Shown: positions 17,501 through 26,974, counted from the first letter of the stretch. The stretch is 35,285 bases of DNA from an uncultured Prevotella sp. (GCA_944319945.1 CALUFN010000085.1:1-35285), one strand, 5' to 3'. Notes: generated by a model from the sequence alone, not told the origin. Numbers and translations: made by a program.

Positions 17501-17799
17501 CCGTGCACCATGCAACTTAGGGCCATGCCGGCCTGCCGGCTTGCTTGTTTCTCGTTTATGCCAAGACTGCCGCATACGTTTTTCATGTAGACGTCTGATT
17601 CGGGCAGCATTCCCCAGATGCCATAAAGCTGGCTTAGTATGCGCAGTTTCATTTCTTCCGTAGCCTTATTGGTAAACGTTACGGCAAGAATGTGCTTAAA
17701 ACATTGCGGGTCGTTAATTAACAACTTAATGTATTCAACGGCAAGGGTGAACGTTTTCCCACTGCCTGCGCTGGCCTTATATACGGTTAATGGTTTCAT
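14530..17799 (-). CDS. UvrD/AddA-like helicase with C-terminal RecB-type nuclease
   Basis: Superfamily 1A helicase-nuclease, probably the AddA/RecB partner of a double-strand-break resection complex. With the ATG at 17799 the protein has 1089 residues and starts MKPLTVYKASAGSGKT, with Walker A at 9-16. A longer reading from 17871 would overlap the upstream gene, so it is rejected. Walker B reads MIDEFQDTS, motif IV-VI segments include QTNYRSERNIINFNN, SIHKSKGLEYDNVIIPYCDW and LLYVAFTRASKNLFVFG. The C-terminus has the PD-(D/E)XK nuclease: RPDRV (Asp 1027), VIDFKFG (Asp 1040, Lys 1042) and QMRQY (1053-1057). An AddB partner, often next to addA, is not adjacent here. Confidence 0.9.
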   Translation of the reverse strand: MKPLTVYKASAGSGKTFTLAVEYIKLLINDPQCFKHILAVTFTNKATEEMKLRILSQLYGIWGMLPESDVYMKNVCGSLGINEKQASRQAGMALSCMVHGYHYFRVETIDSFFQSILRNLARELDLTANLKIGLNDKQVEEQAVDQLIESLNSTSIILQWLISYIFSNIDESKSWNVIGQIKEFGQTIFKDFYKTVSSDLNATVSQQDFFNDYVKRLKSIKSDAKRRMRDYADEFERETANAGLTPLSYNKKKSGISSYFNKLKSDNFSDAKCKNTVLDACLRDAENWSAKSSRDRDIIISLVNSKLMALLVKAEEDRPKQWELYATADCTLRHLDKLRLLNSIESKVRELNGDANRFLLSDTQHLLHTLIRDNDTPFIFEKAGCQLEHIMIDEFQDTSTVQWQNFKVLLKECMSRSNAGSDVVNNLIVGDVKQSIYRWRAADWRLLNNIEKQFSLPEQNIGIMTLQTNYRSERNIINFNNSFFKIASRIEYEDERNINNENVAAELLTAYADVSQTILKDKREQGLIRIKLLPDAQYDEAMLDNVNTTIRQLIAAGASQNDIAILPRYNQYIPIIADYLMENNPGLKIVSDEAFRLDASLAVNTIIQALRLLLNPEDGLAKTNLVIAYQKKILEADLGISEMLVNAKGSIEELLPQDFIENVGTLASRPLIDIIEHIYKAFHLERLESQSAYICAFYDQVSEFTSNNSGNIKKFLEAWNDDICRKTIQSDETDGIRIISIHKSKGLEYDNVIIPYCDWALESRHATLWCKPGKEPFNSLPIVSLDYNKNLLETIYSDDYKNEHIQNRVDNLNLLYVAFTRASKNLFVFGRKKVAKDGLGCRSKLIVKCLPELNKALAGSKLAENHDDDDLPSTFEYGRLAVAAPRGKSQAVTNNVFLRPAIRQKINIETSQLAVEFKQSNKSRDFIANDDREDVRDRYIKAGNILHKIFSMIHTAADIDNALRQLEFEGILYDEDITVDKMKAMLSERLSDEKVADWFSPRWRVFNECSIISYDEKTGKVTGRRPDRVITDGETTTVIDFKFGSQRQEYLDQMRQYMDLLDGMGMKNVSGYIWFVYTNKIIKVGKDNQ

Positions 17800-17834
17800 A
17801 ATAATTGTTTTTAACAGTGTTGTATCATCGTGTG

Positions 17835-19865
17835 TTACCAGTCCCTGAACAGCTCGATGCCGAACCTGCATCCGAAACCGTCAAACGTCTGGTTGCGCGT
17901 AGCCATGAATATGCCCATGGAAAAGAAACGGTTTGTGAAGCCGTATCCGTACTCGACATACGGATGAAGGTGCTCGACAAAGAGAACGTTCATGTAAATA
18001 CGTTCCGTCTCCATCAACCTTCCGATATACGGAATGCGCGACAATATCATCAAGGGAGACTCGTAAGTGACGTTCCCCCTTACGTAATATTCGGATGCAT
18101 TGTACCAGTTGCTGTTCAACAATTGGAACTCCCCCGTCCAGTCGTCATCCCATCCTCCGGGTATGTTCTCTTCCTTAAAGTTAACGTAATCAAGGAAATA
18201 CGAGTTATGGCTCTTGGAAGTGTAGAACCCGTTGCCGAATCTCATTGAGAGGCTCCTAAGCCTATAGAATTGCCTTTTCCACGAGAAGTCAAACTCGAAA
18301 CGTTCGTAGTCCATGTCGGCTTTGCCTATGCGTATGCCGCGTTCATAGTCGGCGGTAATAATTGGGCCGTTCCAGCCTGACGGACGGAACTGCAGTTGTA
18401 GCGACGGTGCCAACGAGTAATACTCTACCGGGCGGCCTGCAATCTCGAAACCGGCCTTATTAACTGCAGAGCGTCTGTGATATATGAACCCCGGCTGTAT
18501 GCTCCATTTATCTGAAATGTCATAGTTGGTAACGAACTTTACGTATGAATCCTTGAAATAGTCAAGGTCCATTTGGTCCCATTTTATTGAATCGAGCGAT
18601 TCGTTTTTCACTTGCTCTACTATGCTCGAATTGGTTATCCTGTTGCCGTTACCCACCTCGATACCGATGAAACCGTTTCTTCTGCGGTTGTAATAGAATC
18701 TCATGGGAGCGTTAAAATAAAACTGATGTTGTTTAAACGAATAGCCTGCATTGATTTCAAGTGACAGGTCCGTGTTCATCGTAAACCTGTAGCTGCCGTT
18801 CATCCTGAGTTTGTACGTAATGCCGCGTCGGCCGCTGTAACTTAGGTAGAGAGGGTTTAATATAGGTGAAATCCTGAACGCTCCCTGGTCGTTAATGCCG
18901 AAATTTCCTGTCGTGCGGTTGATAACGTAGTCGCCAAACGAGTTCCACAACAGCTTTTTCCATTTCTTTTCCTCCTTCTTTATCTTAACGGTATCAGTGA
19001 CGCTTCTTGCTGAATCGTCCTTTTGGTAAAGGTACTCGAAGGTCTCGGGCAACGGTGCCGGCCTGACTTCGGCCATCAATTCGCGGTCGTGCGAATTGAC
19101 GATGGAATCGGGCAGGAATATGGGATTGTCGTAAACCGAATGGTAAGACGCTTTTATCTTATTGCCGATGAAATGGAATTTTACGTCGATGTCGCATATC
19201 TTCGGCAGCATGGAACGTATCCCGTCCTTGTCCATAGTGACGTCTACATTGAAGTTCACCATGTCGTATTCGCCGTTAAACTTCATCCTTATTATCCTGC
19301 CGCTATCCTTAGCGACCACGGCCGAACCGCTTATGAGCTGTGTGTTGTGGCGTTTCGGTCGGAATACTATCTCGGCCCTGTTGTCTGTAAGCAAGGTTAT
19401 GTCATATCGGTAAAGCTTTACGTTGTATTTGTTGAAGGGAGAAAGTACCTGGTTGCCAAACATGGTTACGTTATAGACGTTAGGCGACAAATACCTCAAG
19501 GCCGTGGTCATGGCGTAACGGTGATGCGGTATCGTGCCAGTGTTGAGCTGCCTTACAGATTCGGTTATTACGTTGTCTTTTATCTTGATGTTGCTGTAAG
19601 TCTCGCCGGCGTATTCACGGCGGCCGCGCGAAATGGCGAACATCGACGGTATAGCCATAAGCATGAAGTTGCGTTTCTCGGTCTTAAAGTAATATCTAAG
19701 ATATACGTTGGTCCGTAGAGTGTCGGCCGAATCCGGCATGTTCTCTCTGTACGTCAGTACCCTTTGCAGAATCAATGAGTCTGATTCCGTTTTTGCAGAA
19801 ATCCTGACAGCAGGCGACAGGATTATCATTGCCAGCGACAATATAGTCAATTCAAGGGCTTTCAC
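17835..19865 (-). CDS. DUF5686 family outer-membrane protein
   Basis: With GTG at 19865 as start the product has 676 residues and an ideal signal peptide (VKALELTILSLAMIILSPAVRISA). A TTG five codons earlier (19880) is less likely because a TATATTTG box overlaps it. The protein matches DUF5686, a Bacteroidetes family. Its N-terminal soluble part (TLRTNVYLRYYF, VVAKDSGRIIRMKFNGEYDM) is followed by a long C-terminal beta-strand region with aromatic-rich repeats (YRFTMNTDLSLEINAGYSFKQ, MRFGNGFYTSKSHN) typical of an outer-membrane barrel, ending ELFRDW. Many members start with a carboxypeptidase-regulatory-like domain, which this one seems to lack. Function is unknown. The helicase gene starts 35 bp downstream and is probably cotranscribed. 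Confidence 0.75.
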   Translation of the reverse strand: MKALELTILSLAMIILSPAVRISAKTESDSLILQRVLTYRENMPDSADTLRTNVYLRYYFKTEKRNFMLMAIPSMFAISRGRREYAGETYSNIKIKDNVITESVRQLNTGTIPHHRYAMTTALRYLSPNVYNVTMFGNQVLSPFNKYNVKLYRYDITLLTDNRAEIVFRPKRHNTQLISGSAVVAKDSGRIIRMKFNGEYDMVNFNVDVTMDKDGIRSMLPKICDIDVKFHFIGNKIKASYHSVYDNPIFLPDSIVNSHDRELMAEVRPAPLPETFEYLYQKDDSARSVTDTVKIKKEEKKWKKLLWNSFGDYVINRTTGNFGINDQGAFRISPILNPLYLSYSGRRGITYKLRMNGSYRFTMNTDLSLEINAGYSFKQHQFYFNAPMRFYYNRRRNGFIGIEVGNGNRITNSSIVEQVKNESLDSIKWDQMDLDYFKDSYVKFVTNYDISDKWSIQPGFIYHRRSAVNKAGFEIAGRPVEYYSLAPSLQLQFRPSGWNGPIITADYERGIRIGKADMDYERFEFDFSWKRQFYRLRSLSMRFGNGFYTSKSHNSYFLDYVNFKEENIPGGWDDDWTGEFQLLNSNWYNASEYYVRGNVTYESPLMILSRIPYIGRLMETERIYMNVLFVEHLHPYVEYGYGFTNRFFSMGIFMATRNQTFDGFGCRFGIELFRDW

Positions 19866-19869
19866 GATG

Positions 19870-19877
19870 CAAATATA
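19870..19877 (-). promoter_or_regulatory. Candidate -7 box for the DUF5686-helicase pair
   Basis: TATATTTG on the minus strand matches TAnnTTTG and ends 4 bp before the GTG at 19865. If used, the transcript would be nearly leaderless. No -33 motif is visible, so it may be chance. Confidence 0.35.
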
Positions 19878-20256
19878 CAAGTATTTTTCTAAATCGTGTG
19901 GCTTGGCTGCGTGATTTTTGCTTGATTTGGATATGCGTTTTATGACGGATGGAAAAGCTTGTCAAATACAGGAAGCCGCATGGAGTCGACCGGAATTAAG
20001 TTCGATATGCGCGTAAGTGTTGTCGGGCAATAGTCTGTATGACGGCAAATCTCCATTTGTTGTTTTGCAAGCGTTTACGCTATTGGCATTGCATTTTGTT
20101 AGATAAGAAAGCGCGTGGGCGGAAAGGCAAACAGCTTTTGTTAGTGGTGTTTTATGAGGCAAAAGGCGTTTCGTTTAGTGTTTAGTATGCGTAAAATCGG
20201 GTCTTAAACAAGCATTTTATATGATTTCCGGTAATTTCTGCGGCTTTTTACCGTCT

Positions 20257-20366
20257 CATTTGCGGCATATCGCCATGCAAAAGCATACCTTTCATTGTCT
20301 AATATGTGACCTTTTACATGGCGGATCTTTTCCATAAGTCTGATAAAAGCTCTTTAAAGTCGTGTA
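20257..20366. repeat. 22-bp repeat array, locus 4 (degenerate)
   Basis: CCTTT occurs at 20288 and 20310, 22 bp apart, in units starting at 20279 (AAAAGCATACCTTTC) and 20301 (ATGTGACCTTTT). In the same phase AAAAGC recurs at 20345 and GCGGCATAT at 20262, the latter at the same offset as in the array at 8196. The unit at 20323 is poorly conserved. Unlike the other three arrays it lies between divergent genes. Confidence 0.5.
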
Positions 20367-20593
20367 ATGCGTTAATAATCAGATGTTTAAATGGTAAGGC
20401 CGATTTTGGCTGTTTTTCGCATCCGGATGCGCATTTATTTTAAATAAACGCGTATGAGAGCGTAGTCTAAAGTCAGAATGAAATGGAATGTTCGGATATT
20501 TGCGCAAAATGTCATTTTAATATTCTAAAGATGTAACGTTGACATATTTAATCAGTACTTTAATAACAGTCCAGTATTGTGAATATAAAAAAT

Positions 20594-20659
20594 TGCACAA
20601 ATAATTTTGATATGTGCATAAAATAGCCTACCTTTGCACAAATTTTTCAATTTTGTGCA
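20594..20659. promoter_or_regulatory. Two equal inverted-repeat operators over the acyl-CoA ligase promoter
   Basis: TGCACA (20594-20599) faces TGTGCA (20613-20618), and TGCACA (20635-20640) faces TGTGCA (20654-20659). Both pairs have 13 bp between the half-sites, and the pairs are 41 bp apart. The second pair extends to TTGCACAAA-N9-TTTGTGCAA (20634-20660). The first covers the -33 box; the second covers the transcription start and touches the ATG. This is a repressor-type layout; the regulator is unknown. Confidence 0.65.
20605..20636 (+). promoter_or_regulatory. Promoter of the acyl-CoA ligase gene
   Basis: A -33 TTTTG (20605-20609) and a -7 TACCTTTG (20629-20636) are separated by 19 bp, a full match to the Bacteroidetes sigma-ABfr consensus. 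The start codon is 24 bp downstream of the -7 box. Confidence 0.75.
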
Positions 20660-22333
20660 ATGGAATCAATACCAAGTTTCAACTCGTACATCGAGAAAAG
20701 TGTCATCGAGAACTGGGATCTCGATGCTTTGACAGATTATAAGGGCGTAACGCTACAATATAAGGATGTGGCAAGAAAAATCGAGAAGCTGCACATCATG
20801 TTTGAGAACAGCGGCGTTGAGAAGGGCGACAAGATTGCGATCTGCGGTCGTAACAGCGCCAACTGGGCGGTGGCTCTTTTAGCTACGCTTACGTATGGGG
20901 CCGTTGCCGTGCCGGTGCAGCACGAGTTTACTCCCGAGCAGGTGTACAATGTCGTAAACCATAGCGAGTCAAAGCTGTTGTTCGTCGGCGACGTGGTGGC
21001 CAAGACCATAGACGCGACCAAGATGCCGAATATCGAGGGCGTGATATACATACCTGATTATTCGTTGCTGGTGTCGCGTACAGACAAGCTGACGTATGCG
21101 CGGGAACACTTGAACGAACTGTTCGGTAAGAAATATCCGAAGGCCTTCCGCTCAAATCATATACATTATTATAATGAGGCAAGCCCGGAGGAATTGGCCC
21201 TAATCAACTATACGAGCGGAACGACGGGATTCTCTAAGGGCGTGATGCTGCCTTACCGTGCGTTGTGGGGCAATCTTGATTTTACGCTTAAGATGCTGGG
21301 GCCGCATGTGGCGAAAGGGTCTAATACGGTAAGCATCCTGCCTATGGCCCACATGTACGGCATGTCGTTCGAGTTCCTATTCCAGTTTTGCCACGGCTGC
21401 CACATCTTCTTCCTGACCCGCCTGCCGAGTCCCGCAATGATAGCGCAGGCCTTCACCGACATAAAGCCGGCCATAATAATAGCCGTTCCGCTTGTCGTGG
21501 AAAAGATAATAAGAAAGAAAGTGTTCCCGAAGATACAGACCCACAAGATGCGCCTGCTGATGAACATGCCCGTCATCAGCAAGAAGGTGAAACAACGTAT
21601 CTGCGAAGAGGTGTTCGAGGCGTTCGGCGGTAACCTTTATGAGATTGTCGTAGGCGGAGCACCGTTCAATAAGGAAGTGGAAGCGTTCCTGAAGAGCATA
21701 GACTTCCCCGTAACCGTGGGATACGGAGCGACCGAATGCGCTCCCATCATTACGTACACTGACTGGACGGAGTTTGTGCCAACGTCATGCGGCAAGGCCG
21801 TGATACACATGGAAGTTAAGATAGACAGCACCGACCCGCGCAACGTGCCCGGAGAGTTGCTCGCAAGAGGCACCAACACCATGTTGGGATATTATAAGAA
21901 CGATGAGGCTACGAGCCTCGCCCTCGACAAGGAGGGGTGGTACCATTCCGGAGACCTCGCTCTCATGGACGAGAACGGCTATGTATATATAAAAGGAAGA
22001 AGCAAGAATATGCTGCTGGGGGCAAACGGACAAAACATTTATCCCGAAGAGATAGAAGACAAGCTGAACAGCATGACGCTCGTAGTGGAAAGCCTGATAA
22101 TACAAAAAGGCGAAAAATTGGTAGCCTTGATTTATCCGGACTATGACGAAGCGAAGGCTTTGGGATTCTCGAAGGAAGACCTGCAACAGGTTATGGAACA
22201 GAATCTTATAGAGCTTAACCAAATAATTCCTTCATACAGCAAGGTGTCTTCTTTCAAGATACAAGACGAGGAATTTGAGAAAACGCCTAAGAAGAGCATA
22301 AAGCGTTACCTGTACAAGGACGTAGAGCTGTAG
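20660..22333 (+). CDS. Long-chain fatty acid-CoA ligase family (AMP-forming)
   Basis: An ANL-superfamily adenylating enzyme of 557 residues that activates a carboxylic acid, most likely a long-chain fatty acid, to its acyl-AMP and then CoA thioester. Motif A3 TSGTTGFSKG starts at residue 185, A5 reads GYGATECAP, the A7 hinge region YHSGDLALMDENGY and A8 region KGRSKNMLLGANGQNIYPEEIE are intact, and the C-terminal catalytic lysine region KTPKKSIKRYLY is present. It is soluble with no signal peptide. It has its own promoter with paired operators and a strong terminator, so it is an isolated, regulated unit. Chain length preference cannot be read; aryl or other acyl substrates remain possible. 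Confidence 0.88.
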   Translation: MESIPSFNSYIEKSVIENWDLDALTDYKGVTLQYKDVARKIEKLHIMFENSGVEKGDKIAICGRNSANWAVALLATLTYGAVAVPVQHEFTPEQVYNVVNHSESKLLFVGDVVAKTIDATKMPNIEGVIYIPDYSLLVSRTDKLTYAREHLNELFGKKYPKAFRSNHIHYYNEASPEELALINYTSGTTGFSKGVMLPYRALWGNLDFTLKMLGPHVAKGSNTVSILPMAHMYGMSFEFLFQFCHGCHIFFLTRLPSPAMIAQAFTDIKPAIIIAVPLVVEKIIRKKVFPKIQTHKMRLLMNMPVISKKVKQRICEEVFEAFGGNLYEIVVGGAPFNKEVEAFLKSIDFPVTVGYGATECAPIITYTDWTEFVPTSCGKAVIHMEVKIDSTDPRNVPGELLARGTNTMLGYYKNDEATSLALDKEGWYHSGDLALMDENGYVYIKGRSKNMLLGANGQNIYPEEIEDKLNSMTLVVESLIIQKGEKLVALIYPDYDEAKALGFSKEDLQQVMEQNLIELNQIIPSYSKVSSFKIQDEEFEKTPKKSIKRYLYKDVEL

Positions 22334-22378
22334 TTCTTTGCGGCTGAAGATAACGTTTTAAAATAATTATGCTGTCTG

Positions 22379-22426
22379 AGTTAACGGAGGTTAGACGTTT
22401 GTGCCTAACTTCCGTTAACTGTTTTT
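22379..22426 (+). terminator. Terminator after the acyl-CoA ligase gene
   Basis: AGTTAACGGAGGTTAG (22379-22394) pairs with CTAACTTCCGTTAACT (22405-22420) at 15 of 16 positions (the exception is a G-T wobble), followed by GTTTTT. Confidence 0.85.
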
Positions 22427-22585
22427 CCACACAATCCCACCTCTTTCTATATAGTGCACGCCGTTGCGTCTTACCGCTTTTTCGATAATGGACGGGAATA
22501 ATTACAAAATCATCATTTTAGGTTAAAATCTCGTTAAACATAAATTTTTTCCTATCGTATTTATCAAAGTTCTAAGATTATTTCG

Positions 22586-22593
22586 TAATTTTG
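22586..22593 (+). promoter_or_regulatory. Candidate -7 box for nhaD
   Basis: TAATTTTG matches TAnnTTTG, 21 bp before the ATG at 22615. The -33 element is not clear. Confidence 0.5.
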
Positions 22594-22614
22594 TAGCTGA
22601 ATTATGAAAAAAAC

Positions 22615-24012
22615 ATGGCACTCGTAATTGTTGCAATTTTACTGATAGGCTACGTCCTGATCGCTACGGGATACGTTACAAACGTAAACCGGGCAGCCAT
22701 TGCCATGTTCGTAGGTACGGCCGGATGGGTGCTCTACATTTGCTACGGCACAGACTTCGTGATGTCACAGCATGCCGAAGGGTATTCTGATTTCCTGTCA
22801 GGCGCGGAGTCGACAAGTTCCTTAGTCAAGCAATATATTGCCCAAGACATTTTTATAAAATACGTAGGCAAGAGCGCAGAAATAGTGCTGTTCCTGCTTG
22901 CCACGATGACGATTGTCGAGATATTGAACAATAATGGCTGCTTCGACTTCCTGCAGGAATTGCTCAAAACGCGTAACAGCAAGAAGCTGCTGTGGATAAT
23001 GTCGATAATCACTTTTGTCATTTCAGCCAATCTCGACAACCTTACTACTACGACGATGATGCTTGTCATCATGCATAAGTTGCTGCCTAACCGAAGGCAG
23101 CGCATGATATACGGATGCGCCATAGTGCTGGCGGCCAACTGCGGGGGCGCGCTGACCGTAATCGGCGACCCTAACGGTCTCGTGTTGTGGAGCACCGGAG
23201 CCGTTACAGCAACAAATTTCTCCGCGTCGTTGGCGTTGCCGTGCCTTATCGCATGGGGCCTGCCTACCTATTGGCTGGGGCGGAGCCTGCCCGACCATAT
23301 AGACCTGCAGTGCTCCACTATGCCTTATCGGGGTGACGACACAAACCTTAACAAATGGCAAAGGGTAGTCATGCTGATATTGGGCATAGGAGGGCTGTGG
23401 TTCATCCCGACATTCCATAATATAACGAAGCTCAGCCCGTTTCTTGGTGCGTTGTGCGTGCTTTCGGTCTTATGGATAGTCAATGAGATCTTCAACCACA
23501 AGCTGATGAATGCCGACCAAATGATACAACGCCCTGTTCCCAGGGCACTGCAATACGGCGTAATCCAGCTGATGCTTTTCGTCATGGGAATAATGCTGGC
23601 CATAGGAGCGGTGCATGAAACGGGCATCATCTCGCACATTGCAAGGTTTTGTGACGCCAACATACACAATGTCTGGCTTATGGGTGTGATCACGGTCGGC
23701 GTGAGTTGTGTGCTCGACTCCTTTGCCACCTGCATGAGCTTTGTCTCGATATATCCCGTCATAGGCGTTGAGGCAATGCTCCAACATGCTGATGCTGCAT
23801 ATATGTCGTCGTTCATGCAAAACGGCATATACTGGAAAATCATAGCCTTCTGCTCCGCAATGGGAGGGAACATCTTGCCCTTAGGATCGGTGAGCGGACT
23901 CGCCTTGATGAAAATGGAACGCATCCATGTAGGGTGGTATTTTAAGAATGTAGGCTTCGTGGCATTGATCGGCGGACTGGTTGGATTGGCCGTCATGTGG
24001 GTGCTTAATTGA
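22615..24012 (+). CDS. nhaD: NhaD-type sodium:proton antiporter
   Basis: The 465 residues are strongly hydrophobic, with about twelve membrane segments, and match the NhaD branch of the ion-transporter superfamily. The family signature ISANLDNLTTTTMM is followed by ANCGGALTVIGDPNG, the paired half-helix motifs that hold the ion site. A second set lies near the C-terminus (VLDSFATCMSFVSIYPV, SAMGGNILPLGSVSG). NhaD exports sodium or lithium in exchange for protons at alkaline pH. pfkA follows after 26 bp without a visible terminator, so the two may be cotranscribed. An upstream ATG at 22604 opens only a seven-codon reading and is not the start. Confidence 0.9.
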   Translation: MALVIVAILLIGYVLIATGYVTNVNRAAIAMFVGTAGWVLYICYGTDFVMSQHAEGYSDFLSGAESTSSLVKQYIAQDIFIKYVGKSAEIVLFLLATMTIVEILNNNGCFDFLQELLKTRNSKKLLWIMSIITFVISANLDNLTTTTMMLVIMHKLLPNRRQRMIYGCAIVLAANCGGALTVIGDPNGLVLWSTGAVTATNFSASLALPCLIAWGLPTYWLGRSLPDHIDLQCSTMPYRGDDTNLNKWQRVVMLILGIGGLWFIPTFHNITKLSPFLGALCVLSVLWIVNEIFNHKLMNADQMIQRPVPRALQYGVIQLMLFVMGIMLAIGAVHETGIISHIARFCDANIHNVWLMGVITVGVSCVLDSFATCMSFVSIYPVIGVEAMLQHADAAYMSSFMQNGIYWKIIAFCSAMGGNILPLGSVSGLALMKMERIHVGWYFKNVGFVALIGGLVGLAVMWVLN

Positions 24013-24038
24013 TTTTAAATTTAAAAACATTATAAGTT

Positions 24039-25016
24039 ATGGGTAGAATTAAGACAATCGGAATTCTGACTTCCGGAGGTGACGCCCCCGGAATGAACGC
24101 AGCCATACGTGCGGTGACAAGGGCCGGCATTTGCAAGGGCTTCAACATCAAGGGCATTTACCGCGGTTATGACGGCTTGATAAATAATGAGATAGCTGAT
24201 TTCACTACAGAAAACGTGAGCGGTATAATTTTATCCGGCGGTACGATTCTGAAGACGGCCCGCAGTAATGAGTTTAAGACTCCTGAAGGCCGCAAGAAGG
24301 CTTACGACAACATGATGGCAAACGAAATTGACGCATTGGTCGTAATCGGCGGTAACGGCTCGTTGACCGGAGCTATGCTTTTTGCGCAAGAGTATGACGT
24401 TTGCTGCATAGGTCTGCCCGGAACCATTGACAACGACTTGTACGGCACGGATTCTACGATCGGCTATGACACGACCTTAAACACGATTGTTGAATGTGTT
24501 GACCGTATTCGTGATACGGCCCAAAGCCACGAACGCATATTCTTTGTTGAAGTAATGGGACGTGACGCCGGATTCTTGGCGCAGAACAGCGCCATCGCAT
24601 CAGGTGCCGAGGCTGCCATCATACCTGAAGATTCAACGGATGTGGACCAGCTCGCACGTTTCATGGAGCGTGGAATAAGAAAAAGTAAGAAGAGTTGCAT
24701 CGTAATAGTTTCAGAAAGCCCCAAATGCGGAGCTTTGTATTATGCAGATCGTGTACGCAACGAATTTCCGGATTATGACGTGAGAGTGTCAATACTTGGC
24801 CACTTGCAGCGTGGAGGAAGGCCATCGGCTCACGACCGAATCCTTGCAAGCCGCACCGGCGTAGGAGCGGTAGACGCGATTCTTCAGGGGCAAAGGAACG
24901 TAATGGTGGGAGTGCGCAACAATGAGGTTGTTTACGTGCCGCTGAGCGAAGCTATACGTTCCGATAAACCGTTTGACAAGAAACTTATAACCGTGTTGGA
25001 CGAGTTGAGCATATAA
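24039..25016 (+). CDS. pfkA: 6-phosphofructokinase (PfkA family)
   Basis: Phosphorylates fructose 6-phosphate in glycolysis. The 325 residues show the N-terminal [15 protein letters not shown] loop, GLPGTIDND with catalytic Asp 131, the [11 protein letters not shown] substrate segment and [11 protein letters not shown]. Gly 128 in the PGTIDND motif (PPi-dependent enzymes have Lys here) indicates ATP rather than pyrophosphate as donor. Residue 106 in [10 protein letters not shown] is Asn, where E. coli PfkA has the metal-associated Asp 103. The length is that of a bacterial allosteric tetramer subunit. It is probably cotranscribed with nhaD; the ATP synthase operon starts 158 bp downstream with its own promoter. 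Confidence 0.95.
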   Translation: MGRIKTIGILTSGGDAPGMNAAIRAVTRAGICKGFNIKGIYRGYDGLINNEIADFTTENVSGIILSGGTILKTARSNEFKTPEGRKKAYDNMMANEIDALVVIGGNGSLTGAMLFAQEYDVCCIGLPGTIDNDLYGTDSTIGYDTTLNTIVECVDRIRDTAQSHERIFFVEVMGRDAGFLAQNSAIASGAEAAIIPEDSTDVDQLARFMERGIRKSKKSCIVIVSESPKCGALYYADRVRNEFPDYDVRVSILGHLQRGGRPSAHDRILASRTGVGAVDAILQGQRNVMVGVRNNEVVYVPLSEAIRSDKPFDKKLITVLDELSI

Positions 25017-25107
25017 AAACAATAATTGTGTAAAAGATAGAAGTTGTTAAAATGTCTTTCGGGTAATGCAAATAAAAGTTTACGGCAAAAAAGTTTATCA
25101 ATTAAAT

Positions 25108-25138
25108 TTTGTCGGAGCAAAACTATTTATTAATTTTG
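25108..25138 (+). promoter_or_regulatory. Promoter of the ATP synthase operon
   Basis: A -33 TTTG (25108-25111) and a -7 TAATTTTG (25131-25138) are 19 bp apart, a full consensus match. The predicted leader to atpD is about 30 bases. Confidence 0.8.
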
Positions 25139-25168
25139 CGTTTTGAAAAAGACATGCTTAAAAAGTAA

Positions 25169-26707
<1,539 letters not shown>

Positions 26708-26721
26708 TAAATTCATGCGAC

Positions 26722-26967
26722 ATGGGATTGAAGCTGAAAATCATATCTCCGGAAAAAGTCGAGTTTGACGGCGCAGTAATGAGCGTGCTTGTTCCAGGTA
26801 CGAAGGGAAGTTTTGAAATATTAAACGACCATGCGCCGATAATCTCCTCCTTGCAACCGGGAGTTGTTGAATATTCCACGGACGACGGACGGAAAAGCCT
26901 TATGATTACAGGGGGCTTTGTTGAGGTTCAGAAGAATGTGGTAAACCTTTGTGTTGAGTTGAACTAA
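26722..26967 (+). CDS. atpC: F1Fo ATP synthase subunit epsilon (short form)
   Basis: From the ATG at 26722 the product has 81 residues, starting MGLKLKIISPEKVEFDGAV. It covers only the N-terminal beta-sandwich (LVPGTKGSFEILNDHAPIIS, MITGGFVEVQ) and lacks the C-terminal two-helix domain that inhibits ATP hydrolysis in E. coli and Bacillus. Short epsilons of this size are usual in Bacteroidetes. A TTG at 26704 overlapping the atpD stop would add six residues but has no support. Epsilon couples gamma to the c-ring. Confidence 0.92.
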   Translation: MGLKLKIISPEKVEFDGAVMSVLVPGTKGSFEILNDHAPIISSLQPGVVEYSTDDGRKSLMITGGFVEVQKNVVNLCVELN

Positions 26968-26974
26968 GATTATT

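Larger units (their letters stand above)
19881..20659. other. 780-bp gene-free region before the acyl-CoA ligase
   Basis: This is the longest gap in the window and separates divergent genes. I see no convincing gene: a 66-codon reading on the minus strand (19962-20162) lacks family features, a promoter or a ribosome site. The region holds a degenerate 22-bp array (20257-20366), a perfect 12-bp palindrome GCATCCGGATGC (20419-20430), a long AT-rich stretch and the ligase promoter with its paired operators. It could encode a small RNA, but I cannot identify one. Confidence 0.6.

Noticed and set aside
17800-17871. Longer N-terminus of the helicase from 17871
   Set aside because: It would overlap the DUF5686 gene and place 24 unrelated residues before the conserved MKPLTVYKASAGSGKT start.
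19962-20162. 66-codon reading frame on the minus strand
   Set aside because: No family resemblance, membrane or signal pattern, promoter or ribosome site; it lies in an AT-variable intergenic region.
20509-20537. Further PhoB-like half-sites (ATGTCAT and ATGTAAC, 22 bp apart)
   Set aside because: The intermediate 11-bp position has no half-site and the region is AT-rich, so chance is more likely.
23325-23996. 223-codon frame antisense to nhaD
   Set aside because: It is a shadow of the hydrophobic NhaD sequence with no start context of its own.
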